Below, in pieces: positions 23,353 to 35,576 of a stretch of 64,000 bases of DNA. The notes under the pieces are model-generated. The model ran no database searches and had not been told where the DNA came from. It saw only the letters and a list, made by a program, of their open reading frames with translations. The stretch is from Vicia villosa (lineage: Eukaryota; Streptophyta; Magnoliopsida; Fabales; Fabaceae): positions 109,858,913 through 109,922,912 of the forward strand of contig NC_081185.1 in NCBI RefSeq assembly GCF_029867415.1, given 5' to 3'. Numbering within the stretch: the stretch's first letter is position 1; each line of letters begins with the position of its first letter. Position numbers and translations under genes: made by a program.

Positions 23353-25053
23353 CAACGTAAAACAAGCGCTTGTTAGGAGGCACTCCAACGGTTGTAAAAT
23401 TTGTTTATTTTTCTGTTAATGAGATGTGTAGGTGTTAAGTGGAGGCTACATCAATTGTGCAGTCTTCAGGACTGGTTTTTATTTTTTCTGGTGTAGTGCG
23501 CTTAGCACGCTTGACAGTGCTAAGCACAGTCTGCTATTTTCAGCCAGTGAATTCTTTTTAATTGTTCACTTGGCGCCCTCGGTTTTCCCACTTGCACCTA
23601 GGCTATTTAGTAGTAATTAATAATAATATGTTTAATTCTTTTTATTGTTGTTTGGACTCAAATTTTGGCCCGATCACTTGAAGTCGTATTTGGTGATTAT
23701 CAGTGTTTGATTGTTTCAACATGCCAATTGTATGGTAATGATATTATTTGAATTTTTACGTGCAAGGTACTCGTTTATCACTATCTATAGCATAACATGA
23801 TTAGGAAACCTGTCATTTGTACATTTATAATGTCATTTATTCTTTCTGCATTACTTGTTCATGATTGAATCACTCTAGTTTCCTTTTTCCACCATTTATG
23901 TGAAAGTTTTCCATTATTCATATATTCAGGAGACCGACAATTCTTGTTTTAACTAGATTTTATTATGTTTAATCTTTTGTTTGTATTGATTTTGTGAAAG
24001 CATGAAAATGATCAAGGCATTTGTTTGATTTTGAGCACAACAACCATAATTGAATAGACAATTCACCTTGTGAGTGTGTGATCATTAGTATCCCTTCTGA
24101 GCCTTTTTGTCAATGTCCATATTGTTTTTGCTAAATACTTTTCTATGAGTGTTTGGTTCTCATTTTTGTATGGATATTGATTCTTTGTTTTATTGAACCT
24201 TCAACTTTGTGTTGTTGTATGAATTTTTACCTTGCCTAAGAATGTAGGGAGTATTCATATTATGATATGGTTAAATTTAAGTTGGGGAGAAAAATGATTA
24301 ATTTCTTATTTGTGTTGGTTACTATGAGGTCCAGGAAAAAGAAAAAGAAAAAAAAATAAGTGAAAAAGAAAGAGAAAAGAAAAAGAAAATACTTGAGAAA
24401 GGAAACAAAAAGAGTAGTGAATAATTGTGCTAATAAGTTTTGTATTTTGGTGTGAAACCTGGAATGAATGAATAATTTTGATTGAAATTTCATTGTTTGA
24501 AACTTTGCGGAAGTAATTTTGTGTGTGTGGAAATCTTGGTATCCACCCTTGCGACTTTGCGGAAGTAATTACTCGCTTAGGTTTATGCAAGTTTTTGTTT
24601 CGATTAGCTTTAGGACTTATTCCTTGTTTGTTACCTGAGCCACATTACAACCTTGAAAAGCCCTTGTAATTCTTGCTTTTGTAGTTTCAATATCATTTTT
24701 GGATGAATGCATAATTTAGTCTTTTGTTGCAAGATTGTTGGGTGAGTGAAAATCCCTCATTTTTTTGTGTTCTTCATCTACCGATGAATTTTTGCTAAAT
24801 ATGATTATTGATTGAGCTTGTTTTGTTTTAGAATGTTTTGCATGATTTTTATACTTAGGATTTGTTTCTTTTTTATGCATCGTTGTAGTATAGTGGTAAG
24901 CATTCTTTTGCATTTATATTGTTGAATTTTGAACCATACAATCATTTCATTTTCCATACCTTGTTGATACATGATTCTTTGAATGGTTACTTTTGATTCT
25001 TTAAGTTTTTTTGGCCTTGTTTGAGGACAAACAAGAATAAGTTGGGGAGAGTT
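23353..25053 (+). mobile_element. Athila-type element, 3' internal noncoding region
   Basis: Starts with the Athila-type phrase AAACAAGCGCTTGTTAGGAG and runs to a purine tract GTTGGGGAGAG (25041-25051) just before the LTR. It is rich in short T and A runs and has no convincing coding frame. A 26-nt match to the 5' end of tRNA-Asp lies at 24880-24905. Confidence 0.75.
24880..24905 (+). other. tRNA-Asp 5'-end-like segment
   Basis: TCGTTGTAGTATAGTGGTAA followed by GCATTC matches nucleotides 2-27 of plant tRNA-Asp(GUC), as I recall it, with one difference (C for T at 24901). It includes the D-arm and the Pol III A-box-like TAGTATAGTGG. The rest of the tRNA is absent, so this is not a tRNA gene. 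Confidence 0.7.
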
Positions 25054-26340
25054 TGATAAGTGTCAAAATGTCATTATTTTGTATATGTAATTTGTGGCAC
25101 TTATCTATACTTTTTTATTTCGTTTGAATAATCTCCGTTTTATGTGTAAATACGTTCACTTTCCTTATAATTGTATTTTTGTATACTTGTGTACCGTTTG
25201 ATAGTTTTAATGTCTTTTTGTAGGTATTCTTGCGTATTTAGAGCATCACGGAATAAAGTGTCGAAGACACGGCTGCAAACGCGATTTTGAAGAAAGAATA
25301 ATAAAGTTCTGGTGTAGCGCGCTGGACCGCGCTTTGTGCGGTCTGGGAGCATTTCAGACAAGATTGGTAGAAGAGGGCCCGCTTAGTGCGGCTTTTATCC
25401 TATTTAGCGCGGTCTGGCAGTTTATGTTTTAAGTGACCTCCCGCTTAGCATGGGTAGCGCGGTCTGCATTTTCTAGTTTTGTATATATTTGGTAAAATCA
25501 GATTCTGTTAGGGTTTGTCATATCTTCTTTGACAAAGTTGAGCTCTGATCCATTCTTTGTAGTTTAGAGGTTCAAGAAACATCATTGGGTAGCTCATCGT
25601 GTCGATTGGTCGCGGGTTGTTTCCGATTGCACCGACAACGTGAGAAGTTTCTGCTTGCTTTCTTTCTTCCCTATGACCCATTTCAATTGTGGGTGTTGTA
25701 TGTATATTTTGCTCTTATTGTATGTATATTTGTTGTTCTTGGGATCGTTTATATATTTTCTTTACAAATCATTATTGATGTTATTCTTGATCTTTTTGCT
25801 TAAATGCTTCGAATTTATGTTGTTGTAGAAATAGACTTCATGAATCTTGATTAAGGATGATATCTATTGGTTTCTAAACTCTAGACATAGATTTAGGGCT
25901 GATAATCTTTATGGGTAACGGAGCTTAATGCCTCTGTGTTGTTTGTTTCGGTTGGGAAATCGCCGATGCGAATGATATGGTTGTCCGCAACTTTGCGTTA
26001 GACATAACCTCTGTTGTGGTACGTCTCGAGCGTTGCTTGGTGATTTTGATGTGTATTGTAAGTGTGTTGCGATAGATCTTCAGATTTAAGTATTTGACAA
26101 GTAGAATGAAATACGATTCCAAAATGAATTCTATTAAGTTGCACTAGATTGTTTATTTGCTTTTATTTACTTTTTCCGCATTTACTTTCCGCAAACCCAA
26201 TCATGAAACTTAGAGTACGAGAACGTTGAACGACAGTTTTTCCCTCACACCAATCTCTGTGGACACGATACGATATAACCTATATCACCTAGTAATAAGA
26301 TACCTATTACTTGTTTGCTTACCGCTTAACCGCTTCATCA
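25054..26340 (+). repeat. Athila-type 3' LTR (1287 bp)
   Basis: Starts TGATAAGTGTC directly after a purine tract and ends CGCTTCATCA. The TGAT...ATCA ends match those of the LTR at 458-2198. It contains a TATA-like GTATATATTT (25481-25490). Upstream of that are several GC-rich phrases of the form TAGCGCGGTCTG and CGCTTAGTGCGG (about 25313-25470). Confidence 0.8.
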
Positions 26341-27670
26341 TCTAGTATAAGACCATCTAGCATCAGAAGATTCTAAGAAGATTAACGTCAGAAGACAAGA
26401 TCAAGATGTTTGGTATCAAGGATGAATGGAAGTTTCTCTGATGAGTTACAAAGCTTCTATTAGAAAAGATGTCGTTGTTTAGAAGTTGTGAACTGTCTAA
26501 AACGAATCTTAATTTGTTATTCTACTTCTCTTGAAAGTTATTTCTACTCTAACACTGTAATGTGTTCAGAAGTTATAAGCTTTCTGAGAAAAGAGGTTGT
26601 GAACCTACGCTCTTATATTCTGCAAGCTCACTCTGATTCATATACATGTGTGCGTTGATACAACACATGTTTTAGAAGTTGTGAACTTTATGAAAATATG
26701 GTTAAATTAAGCTCAGATACCTTCGCTGTTCAGAATTTGTGAACTTTCTGAAAGTATGGTGTTTTGACTTTGATGCTTCAGAAGTTGGAAAAATATCTAG
26801 AAGCAAGTCAAAGGTAATCTCTGATTAAGCATTTTGTTCATAAGTTGTGAACTTTATGAAAGAATGTTAAACGTGTGCTTCTGCAACGTTTGATAATTTT
26901 ATAAAGCTGTTCATAAGTCGTGGCCTATCCGAAAGCTATTGTAACCAAGGTTCTGAAGGACCAGACTCTGATACTTTAGAAGTTGCGAACTATCTTGAAG
27001 TGTAGTAAGTATGCTCTTGTTCTGATAATATTCAAAGGGTTGTGAACCTTCTGAAGACATAGTCAGAAGACATGTTCTAAAAGACATGGTCAGAAGACAT
27101 GGTCTAAAGACGTGTTCTAAGACATGGTCAAGATATATTCTAAGACGTGGTCTAAGATATGGTTAGAAGACATATTCTACGACATGGTCCAAGACACGGT
27201 CAGAAAACACGGTCAGAAGACATGTTCTAAGACATGGTCTGTCAGGAGTTGGTTCAGGTTCTGAACCTTCTGATGATATGATGCTTGTCATCTTATGGTA
27301 TGTAATCAAGCTTCTGGATAACCAACGTTATAAATTCTGATTTTTGAGGCTTGGCATTAAGATAGTAACTAAACTAAGTTATGATACTCATAGTGTTCTG
27401 ATAGTATGCGAGGTTTGGAGATGAAGACTAGGAGGCTCTAGTCAGACTCTGATGAGACATCAATGGAGAAATATTCCTTCTATATAGTTCATTCTATAGT
27501 TCAAAATTTATTTTGTGAGTCTTGGGCTCAGGGGGAGACTCTGAACAAGCTTAAATGAATTTTAAAGTATTAACAGATTCAGGGGGAGCTGGTTAACTTG
27601 TTTGAATTTTAGTTCTATGGTGATTACCCAGTATAAATTGTTCTATCAAAATACATGGTTTTGTCATCAT
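26341..27670 (+). mobile_element. SIRE-like element, 3' internal region with repeats
   Basis: Noncoding. It carries about eight diverged copies of CAGAAGTTGTGAACTTTCTG (26480-27060) and a compact array built on AGAAGACATGGTCTAAG (27055-27245). Two purine tracts, TCAGGGGGAGACTC and TCAGGGGGAGCTGG (about 27527-27600), precede the LTR, as in SIRE/Maximus elements. The left edge is the end of the Athila-type LTR. Confidence 0.7.
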
Positions 27671-29043
27671 CAAGATTGGTTCTGCATCTGGCCTTAGGTT
27701 TTAATGATAACTTTACATGTTATCTCAAGGAACAATTATATACACTAACAATTTTCTTTCTAGTGTATGGCTTTTGTCTTGCAGGTTCTGACTCTGGTAA
27801 GAAGGTGTGTGGTATCATCATGTTCTGAACTCAACACTCTGGAATAATACTAGAGTTGTGTTACAATGGAAGTCAAGATTAAGGAATGTTACTTATGCAA
27901 CGATTCCAAGTAACGTTAGTACAAAAGCTTCTGATAGTGACTTTATAAGGGAAGCTTTGGAGGCCTTCTAAAGCTTTACTTCTATGTCTCATGTTCTGAA
28001 GATGCTAAAGACGAGGTTCTACAGAACGAAATCTGAATATATGATGACATCACTTTTGAAGACCAAGTGCTGAAGACTCTGAAGATAAAGATTCTGCCGA
28101 ACAAGCTCTGAATACTCGAAGATTTAGGTTTAAAGATTCAAGTTTTGGTAAACTACAACATGCTTCAATCAACATATAATCAGAAGACTTTGAAGACTTA
28201 GAATATTAAGGACGGCTTGCATGTGATTGTGAGCATAAAATTACTAACGCAAATAGTGACCGATACTCTTATAGGGTGGTATAAGGACAGTCCAACGTAT
28301 ACTTGTTATCTACCATTCTCACCATGACCAATGGAGACTTTACAGTTGTACTTTTCATTTCCTATTCTACCCTCCAACGGATCTATCCTTCTCTATAAAG
28401 GAAGTCATTGGAAGAATTTGAAATCAACAATTTAGTTCTACAAAAATACACCAAAGCGCTGCACAAACTCTGTTAGAGAAATTCTTTGTATAGTTTTGTA
28501 TTTTTAGCAAGGAGTTTTTGTTCATATCTTACTTATCAACACTTTTGTGTTGTTGTACTTAAACATTGTGTAATCTTCTTATTAAAAGCATCTTGTAATA
28601 CACACTTGTAATCAACTTGGTTGATTGTTTCCTTGGGGGACTAGGTGCTAGTCAGAAGCCCTGAGAAGACTGAGGCTGCGGTCATAGTGGTTTCATGATA
28701 AGGATCAGCTGAACTTGTTGGGGTTGTCAGCAAGGTTGATCGGAGCTTATTGTGGTTCTTTCCTTGAGAAGGCTAGGTGCTAGTCAGGAGTCTCAAGAAG
28801 GCATTGGCAGTGGTCAGTGTGGTTGTTTGTAATCAGTTTGATTATAGTGGATTAAGTCCTTATTGAGAAAGCAAAATCACCTTGGCGGGTGGACTGGAGT
28901 AACTTCGTTAACAGTGAACCAGAATAAAAAATAATTGTGATATATTTTTATTCACTTGTTAACCTTGTGTCTTGAGATGCGAAAAGATTATATTTGGTGC
29001 AACCCAATTCAAACTCCCATTTCTTGTGTTTCTCGCATCTTCA
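27671..29043 (+). repeat. SIRE-like LTR, copy 2 (3' LTR)
   Basis: Homologous to 7688-8979 along its length, same strand. It follows the polypurine-containing 3' region after a TTTTGTCATCATCAAG phrase, so it is a 3' LTR. It contains a 100-bp internal partial duplication (AAGGTTGATCGGAGCTTATTG region) not seen in copy 1, which explains its greater length. Confidence 0.75.
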
Positions 29044-29148
29044 GAGTGACTCAGAGGGTAGTGTTTCTTTATCTTTGAAATGGGGAATAGAGTTTGAATC
29101 ACATTCCCCCCATCTGTCAGTGGGGGTCTTAAATCAGAAATCATCATT

Positions 29149-29562
29149 ATGAGTGATGATTCAATGATGGAAGAGTCGTATGGAGAATCTCTTTCAGATG
29201 AAGCTCTCTCCATGAACGCTTTAGAGTCAATGTTCTTTGTGAAATTCGACAGGTGTAAAAACCTCGTCGAGGGACTGATGCCCCCTCCTATTTTTACCGA
29301 GGCAGAAATAAAGGTTGCTCATCAAAGAAGGGAACATGCTAGTCACTTTGTTCAAACGTACCGGGGGTCAACTAGTTATGATCCCAATGACGTTGAAATT
29401 GCTCGTCATATAGATTGCCGAGGGCGGCAAGATACCGTATCTTGGGTCAATCCTGGTGATCATCATAGAGTTGATGTGTTGTGTAACACCCTAAATCGCA
29501 AGCAGTTAATTATAAAAACATTGAAAAATAACTACTCAAAAAAGGGTATCACATGTTCTTAA
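29149..29562 (+). CDS. Unidentified ORF, C-terminus replaced by an LTR
   Basis: An open frame from 29149 (open from about 29097 without an ATG) encodes an acidic N-terminus (MSDDSMMEESYGESLSDEA), then MPPPIFTEAEIKVAHQRRE and VEIARHIDCRGRQDTVSW. I do not recognise the family. From about 29482 the frame runs into a TGTAACACCC LTR start, so the last 27 codons are not part of the original protein. Codon use looks gene-like, but the setting between two LTRs suggests a transposon-derived or captured fragment. Confidence 0.35.
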   Translation: MSDDSMMEESYGESLSDEALSMNALESMFFVKFDRCKNLVEGLMPPPIFTEAEIKVAHQRREHASHFVQTYRGSTSYDPNDVEIARHIDCRGRQDTVSWVNPGDHHRVDVLCNTLNRKQLIIKTLKNNYSKKGITCS

Positions 29563-30120
29563 CATGAAAAGACTTTCTCAATTACCATGTTATAGCAACA
29601 AAATTAAACTTTAATACATTTTCAAATTACCATGTTATAGCAGCAAAATTAAACTTTAATACATTTTCAATTTGTCTCGTAAAAAGAATATCATTTTATT
29701 TAATCATAAAATAGTTAATCAAATAAACTGAACAACTCACAAAAAAACAATCAAATAATCTTAACACGTTGTTACACTATCGGAGCGACATGCCGAAACT
29801 AAACAACACAAAATGATAAACGACGAAGAAGGTTAATTGTGTCATCCTCCAACACAAGCAACAACTAAGACTCCTCTACATGAGTATCTACGTCACAAGC
29901 ATAAAGACAACACATAGAATAAATAAGGGTGAGAATACATTAAACATATATTAATAGTTCATAAAACAACAAGGATAACACATATCGAACAACAAAATGA
30001 GGGTGTGACTCAGTTACGAATGGATGTGCATATGTCCAAAAATGCATCTTCAGACCAAATTATAGCAAAAATGAGGGTGTTGCTTAGTTACACGTTTATA
30101 TGGGGGAAATGGGTGTGTTT
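29482..30120 (+). repeat. Ty3 chromovirus-like LTR, partial
   Basis: Starts TGTAACACCCTAAATCGC, a typical start for legume Ty3 chromovirus LTRs. It contains a 60-bp-scale tandem duplication (ATTACCATGTTATAGCARCA units at about 29581 and 29627). The phrase TATTAATAGTTCATAAAACA is also common in such LTRs. The end is not defined and no internal region follows. Confidence 0.5.
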
Positions 30121-30338
30121 GGTGTTCTACTTCCGAAATTGAAGGAGCCTTTTTGAATTCCGTAGCTTGTTTTTTCACCACTTATGGTGTGAGAAGTAAT
30201 ATCTCTAATTTTCTTTTCAAATCTAAAACTTTTTGTAGGCTTTCAGGCCAGCTCGGTTATTCTTGCCTGTTTTGCCGACTTTAATTTAAAGAGTAAAAAA
30301 AAAAGTGGAAAATTGTGTATATAATTATAGAGTTAAAA

Positions 30339-30503
30339 GGTAGTGCACTGACAATGTAAAATAATTTTACACTGTCATCCAATAGAAAATCATAAATGTG
30401 CCATGTCATTAAGTTTTTTTTAAATAAAAAAATAGTTTAATTGGATACATGAGTGGTGATTGGTTGACAGTGTAAAACTATTTTACACTGTCAGTGCATC
30501 ACC
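30339..30503. mobile_element. Short MITE with long inverted repeats (165 bp)
   Basis: The left arm GGTAGTGCACTGACAATGTA and the reverse complement of the right arm GGTGATGCACTGACAGTGTA pair over about 50 bp. Each arm itself contains a smaller TGTAAAATARTTTTACA palindrome. The interior is AT-rich. It lies about 580 bp upstream of the small acidic gene. Confidence 0.8.
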
Positions 30504-31080
30504 TTTTTTCTCATAATTATAATATATACACTAAATTTTTCAATAATCTTTTAATTTATAGTAAATTATTAAAGAATATCTTCGTAAAAAATAGTCTATT
30601 TACTGAATTAAAATTTCAATAAAAAATAGTTTTATTATTATTATATATTATATTTTAAATTATCTCATTATTATATTAACAAAAAATAAATAAATCAAAT
30701 GAGATCTGTTTTAGAGATGGTATCATTAAACAGAAGTATTCTAAAAAAAATGATGGGCCTTTTACTTGATTATAGTTTATTTCATTGATGGAATTAATAA
30801 TATTATTAATCTTAAACATCCTTAATCAAAAAGGATTATTTATGGCACTGAAAGAAGGATTAAACTATCGACGTCTCCGAACAATAATGTAAGTAACTCT
30901 CCCAAAAAAACATCATCAACTTCCGCTACTCCGCAACAAACGCAACCGCAACCTAGTACACACTCTTCTCATTTGCTTATTCCTTATTCAATACACACAC
31001 GCAACACGAACACACCCTTTTGTACTTTCTGCCTTTGTTCCTTCTAAAAGCCCCCAAAAAGTGATCTTTTTCATTTCATC

Positions 31081-31575
31081 ATGGAAGAAGAACCACAATC
31101 ATCATCATTATCACAACTCATAGTTTCTCTAGAACAAGCCACTTTCATGGCAAAACAACTATCATCATCATCCTCAACAAACCCAATTCATCTCAATCAA
31201 ATCCACACTTCCCTACACCAAGCACACCATCAACTCACAGCTTTCCTCTCCACCCTTCAACCTCCTCCGGCGGCAGAAAACTCTGTCTCCTCCGCCAACG
31301 GTGCCGCTCCTATGCAGCTAGGTGACGACGGAGACGATGTCGATGGCGACAATGAAGATGAAGAGACATCAAAGTGCACAATTGACAGAGTTGAGGAGAA
31401 ATTACGAGAATGCTTCATAAAAAATAAACGACCGAAACGGCCGTTATCACCGTCTGTGGTGGCCCAAGGGGACAACAGGCGACTTTCCACCGATGATGGG
31501 TTTGTTAAGGATTATGATCCACATTCTTCCAAAATGAAGAAGGCATTGGACCTTGTGTACCAGTTTCATGGCTGA
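31081..31575 (+). CDS. Small acidic plant protein of unknown function
   Basis: Single-exon frame of 164 residues from an ATG after a CT/CA-rich leader, ending in TGA at 31573-31575. The N-terminal third is Ser/Gln/His-rich and helical-looking (SQLIVSLEQATFMAKQL and LHQAHHQLTAFL). A Ser/Ala/Pro linker follows, then an acidic run (DDGDDVDGDNEDEE, about residues 82-95), then a basic motif KNKRPKRPLSP. The C-terminus reads KKALDLVYQFHG. I believe close relatives exist in other flowering plants, ending in the same LDLVYQFHG, but I cannot name a function. A nuclear role would fit the basic KRPKR motif. It is convergent with PFC1, with 337 bp between stop codons. Confidence 0.8.
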   Translation: MEEEPQSSSLSQLIVSLEQATFMAKQLSSSSSTNPIHLNQIHTSLHQAHHQLTAFLSTLQPPPAAENSVSSANGAAPMQLGDDGDDVDGDNEDEETSKCTIDRVEEKLRECFIKNKRPKRPLSPSVVAQGDNRRLSTDDGFVKDYDPHSSKMKKALDLVYQFHG

Positions 31576-31912
31576 TAATGATCATGACAATTTTATTTTT
31601 TTGTGTGTGTAGTTTCAATTCTCCATCTTGCTACAGGAATCTATTTTCTTTATATCTGTAGGACATAGAATAATTTATAGTTTCTATCATATTTGAATAT
31701 CATGCCGCTATTCTTGATACATTAGTAGAAGAAAATTGTTGTGATTCTATTATATTCTTAAGCTGAGATGTCATCATGACTCACAATGTACTTCAGTTCT
31801 CTGTTTGAATAATCTATCTGCTGCTACAACAAAGAGCCTTGTGAATGTGGAAATCTTTGGGACCTTCTTCTGCTAGAGAATTTGGTCTTCAATTCCATGG
31901 AAACGCAAGCTT

Positions 31913-34900
31913 CTACTCTTTGGTAATTAGGTTATGCAGTTTTACAAAATCATCCATTGTCAGTTCTTCAGGCCTTGACTGTAAAAATCAGAAGAACATG
32001 AGTCAGCGAAATCCTTGAGAAACAAAATATCAATAAGAGTAGCACACGCTGATAACTCACAGTACTAAGAAGACCTATGCTCTCTAAAGCTTCTTCTATC
32101 TCAAGGGAAGTGCATATATGCTGTAGTGATTTGCGTATCATCTTGCGCTTCTCATTGAATGCTGAATTAACCTGCAAGTACATAGAACTGAAATCACTTA
32201 AAAATGTTGAAAGAGGTGTTTATATGTGTGACATTGTCTTTGTTTAGAGTAGCTTAGATGATAACATTGTCAAATAGCAAGTGAAGTTTTTAGTAACCAA
32301 TGCGCAATGGGATATTTCAGAGTGCAACAAGACTTTTATGAAACTAAAGATGAAAATCCTTAGAAACTCAATTCATGACAATATATGACAGAGAAAGGGA
32401 AGCTACCACTGCAAAGAAGCTTTTACTCGACGATACTTGGGGATATTCGGATGGTTGCTTCAGTTTGAATGAGACAACGGCTGCATCAATCTAGCCAAAC
32501 ATGAAAAATAATCAGACTGATTTCTGCCACTATCCACAAATTCAACTGTTATGCAAGATAAGGCCAATAACCTTATTGCCTGCCGTTTTGAGGACTTACT
32601 GCACCTGCTGTATTGACATCCCTTATTCATCTTTTATAGTTGAATAAAATTGGTGAGCAAGTTTTTCATAAGCCATTCTGCTTTACAGTTTGTTTTAGAT
32701 TCTAGTGCAAACAAAATATGGAAAAGCACTTCCCCATACACTGTTTTTTCCAAAATTGGTTTTTGCTGCGTCAACAGGAACTTTTTGTGACCTTTTAAAA
32801 GCTAAAACAAACAGGCGTGTGTGTTTATTTTAGATTTATTATGGTAGTCAGTGACAAATATACATTTTGAAAGCCACAAGTTCCTAGCTTTCTTGAAACC
32901 GAGTTTCAGATAATAGAATGTGTTTTAAATTTTAATACACACAGATATCTCTTGATTTCAAAAGTCATATATACAACCAATGTCTCTCGCATATATTGGA
33001 TTACTATTCTAAATAATCACATGGAAAGAAGCTTTTAGTGAGATATTTTATAGTTTCTGTTCTTAACTGCATATAAAAAAAATACCGCAATCAAGATGTA
33101 CATATAAATCTTATATCACTTACATTAGGCTGAGGGAAAAAATTTGTTCTTTCGACCTTAAATTTGTACTCAGGATCTGCAAGGGAAAGTCAGGACTTCA
33201 GCATAAAATAAACTAAACTTAGAGTTATCGATATCAAAATTTCTAGTTGCATTTTGATGTACAATAACATTAAAAAACCCAGGAAAGCATTGAAATCCAA
33301 CTAATTTTTACAATTATCTCCTTGAGTCATGAATGCCAACAAAGGTTAAGCACTTCCATTACTGGATTGGTTTAATAAGTTTTATTTGATTTACAAGATG
33401 ACAACTTGTGATCCTTGATTGTAAAAGGATAGGAAGGAACTGACAACCAATATACGCAGCACTCCACTATTTTTATGCACCTGAGTAAAAATTAACAAAT
33501 ATATTGATGGGACGATACTCAGGGGTCCTGAGTGATGGTTCCACCAAACGCAGGGCAGTCTCCTCCTGCAATAGTTTGATCTGTTTAGTCAATAACTGTT
33601 GCTACATTAAAACTATGAACATTAAAATGGAGGCCAATAGAAACTGGATACGAATACAATCAGTTATAGTGAATCAGGTATGAATACACATTACACTATA
33701 CTAGAGAGGAATCAATTCTAACCTGAAGTAATAGAACCACTTCTGAGAAAATGTCACCCATTGGAAGTAGTAGTTTGATCACATCAGTACTGATATAGAA
33801 AGGAATGTTGGCAACCACCTGAATACAACATACATTTCAGGATTTACGATAAGTTACATATAATCTGCCATAATCTTGCAAAATTAATTTGGAAAAGCAA
33901 ATGACCAAAACGTCATGGTTTAAATATTGCTACTTAGTTCAGGAACCATGAAGTTAAGCTGCCAAATGAATTTTATTTAGGTCTATTTCATTCAGTTAAG
34001 TCACTGGCTAGTGAGTTATTTCTGACAAATCTACCAACTCAGTATGCATAGTTACCAAAGAAAGCTTCAAACTAAACAATAGCCATTGACCTATTAAACC
34101 CATCATAGTGATGAGTGGAGCTGAATGTTAAGGTCAAGTCACCCTCCTTCATCAAGTGGCCGACACTTTCTAAAATTTGACAAAGGAATGACAAAGTAAT
34201 GGTATATTGTTGGTAGTTTGGGGAACAGAATCCTCACTTTTGCTTTTCTATTATCTGAATCTATTTCCTTTGCGTTTTCATGCAGTGATGATATATGAGA
34301 GCGCACGTGACATTTGACAATATCCTCATTCAAAACCTGTAAGCATATTATCAAAAGGTCAACATTAATTATACAGAAAAACCAGTTTTAAACTATCATT
34401 ATTTTAGCATAAAAAACAGGCACGTGACACCGGCATTGGAAGAAGAAATGCCATCCATCAAACAGTGCATATTCGATTTTCACTGATAATATCGCAAGAG
34501 AATTATATCCCTTCTCCCAAGACCTAATTTGCAACATATCAACAAGAAGCCTAGAGACATGCGATATAAAGTTCAAAAAGGTCATGAGTTATACCTTCAA
34601 CTTCCCTGTACTTGAAAATCTTTCACTTACGAGGGCAGCCATATGTTTATCCTATATCCCATGAAAGATAGAAAAGCATAAACATGAATAGAAGTAAAAC
34701 AAAGCAATGAAAAACATCCCTTAAACCTACGACTAGTTCGAAAATTCTACACAACCTACACTGCAAAAACATTAATATCTAACAGAAATAGACAGACCAA
34801 AAATGATACAAATAAGCTTTATTTCCAAACACTCCCATATGCAAACATGTCTAACAACCGTTTCCATGTAGACAAACTGTGAAACTGCAAAGAAACAAAC

Positions 34901-35576
34901 GACTCATGGAAAGTATGAGGGTGTGTGTCTTTGTATTAAAATCAGTTCTAAACTTTACAAATGAAAATCTGCAAACCTTCTCAACCGCAAGAACAACTGC
35001 ACCCGAGTTTATAAGAGTATTGGTCAAGGAACCAGTTCCCGGTCCAATTTCCAGCACCACATCACCTTCCTGAACACCAGCCACACCAACAAGCTGCTCA
35101 TTTATCTCAGAGTTCAACATATAATTCTGCCAATCAAAAAACAACACCAAGAGTGACCAAAATTTCCATAACCATTTATTTAAGCAAACTCATTTTACAC
35201 CAAACAAAACACCCCCCAATGTTCAAAACAACGCATGCCCACCTCATGTTCGATAAAATGCCCCCACCACAAAGCAAATAAAAAATGAATTTTGGAGAGT
35301 TGTAACGCATTGGGTCATGCGAATTATTCTCACCTGTCCGAGAGATTTTCTTGGGGATCTGCCTTTGGAGTTGAGAGCTTTGAGAGTGCCATGGTAATCG
35401 TCTTTGTTTGGCGTAGAAGGTCTGTTGTTTCCACGGGCACAAGTGATGTATAGTTTTGGACTCCGTCTGGAACCGTTGGCTTTTTGCGGCGGTTTGTGGT
35501 GGCAGTTGAAGGATGAGCTATGGGATATTGGCGGGAGTGTTTGAAGATAGCATTGGTGAGAAAGAGAATGAGACAT
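31913..35576 (-). CDS. PFC1: Chloroplast 16S rRNA adenine dimethyltransferase (KsgA/Dim1 family)
   Basis: Ten exons on the minus strand: 35334-35576, 34977-35126, 34595-34651, 34238-34336, 33723-33818, 33481-33565, 33124-33176, 32407-32490, 32061-32171 and 31913-31978. All introns are GT-AG and phases join, giving 347 residues. Residues 1 to about 50 are Ser/His/Gln-rich with few acidic residues, a likely plastid transit peptide. SAM-binding motif I is EIGPGTGSL (107-115), motif IV is NIPFY (187-191), and FFPQPNIDAAV follows in the C-terminal half. This is the architecture of KsgA/Dim1 enzymes, which dimethylate two adjacent adenosines near the 3' end of small-subunit rRNA. The plastid form is PFC1 (PALEFACE1), needed for chloroplast function in the cold in Arabidopsis. 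A hAT MITE lies 182 bp upstream of the ATG. Confidence 0.93.

Noticed and set aside
24306..24590. Phe/Leu-rich minus-strand frames near 24.4 kb
   Set aside because: They are translations of a GAAAAA-rich run in the noncoding 3' region of an element.
24880..24952. A functional tRNA-Asp gene
   Set aside because: Only the 5' third matches; anticodon arm, T arm and acceptor 3' strand are missing.
27055..27245. CRISPR-like array
   Set aside because: Repeats are degenerate, touch each other without regular unique spacers, and lie in a plant retroelement.
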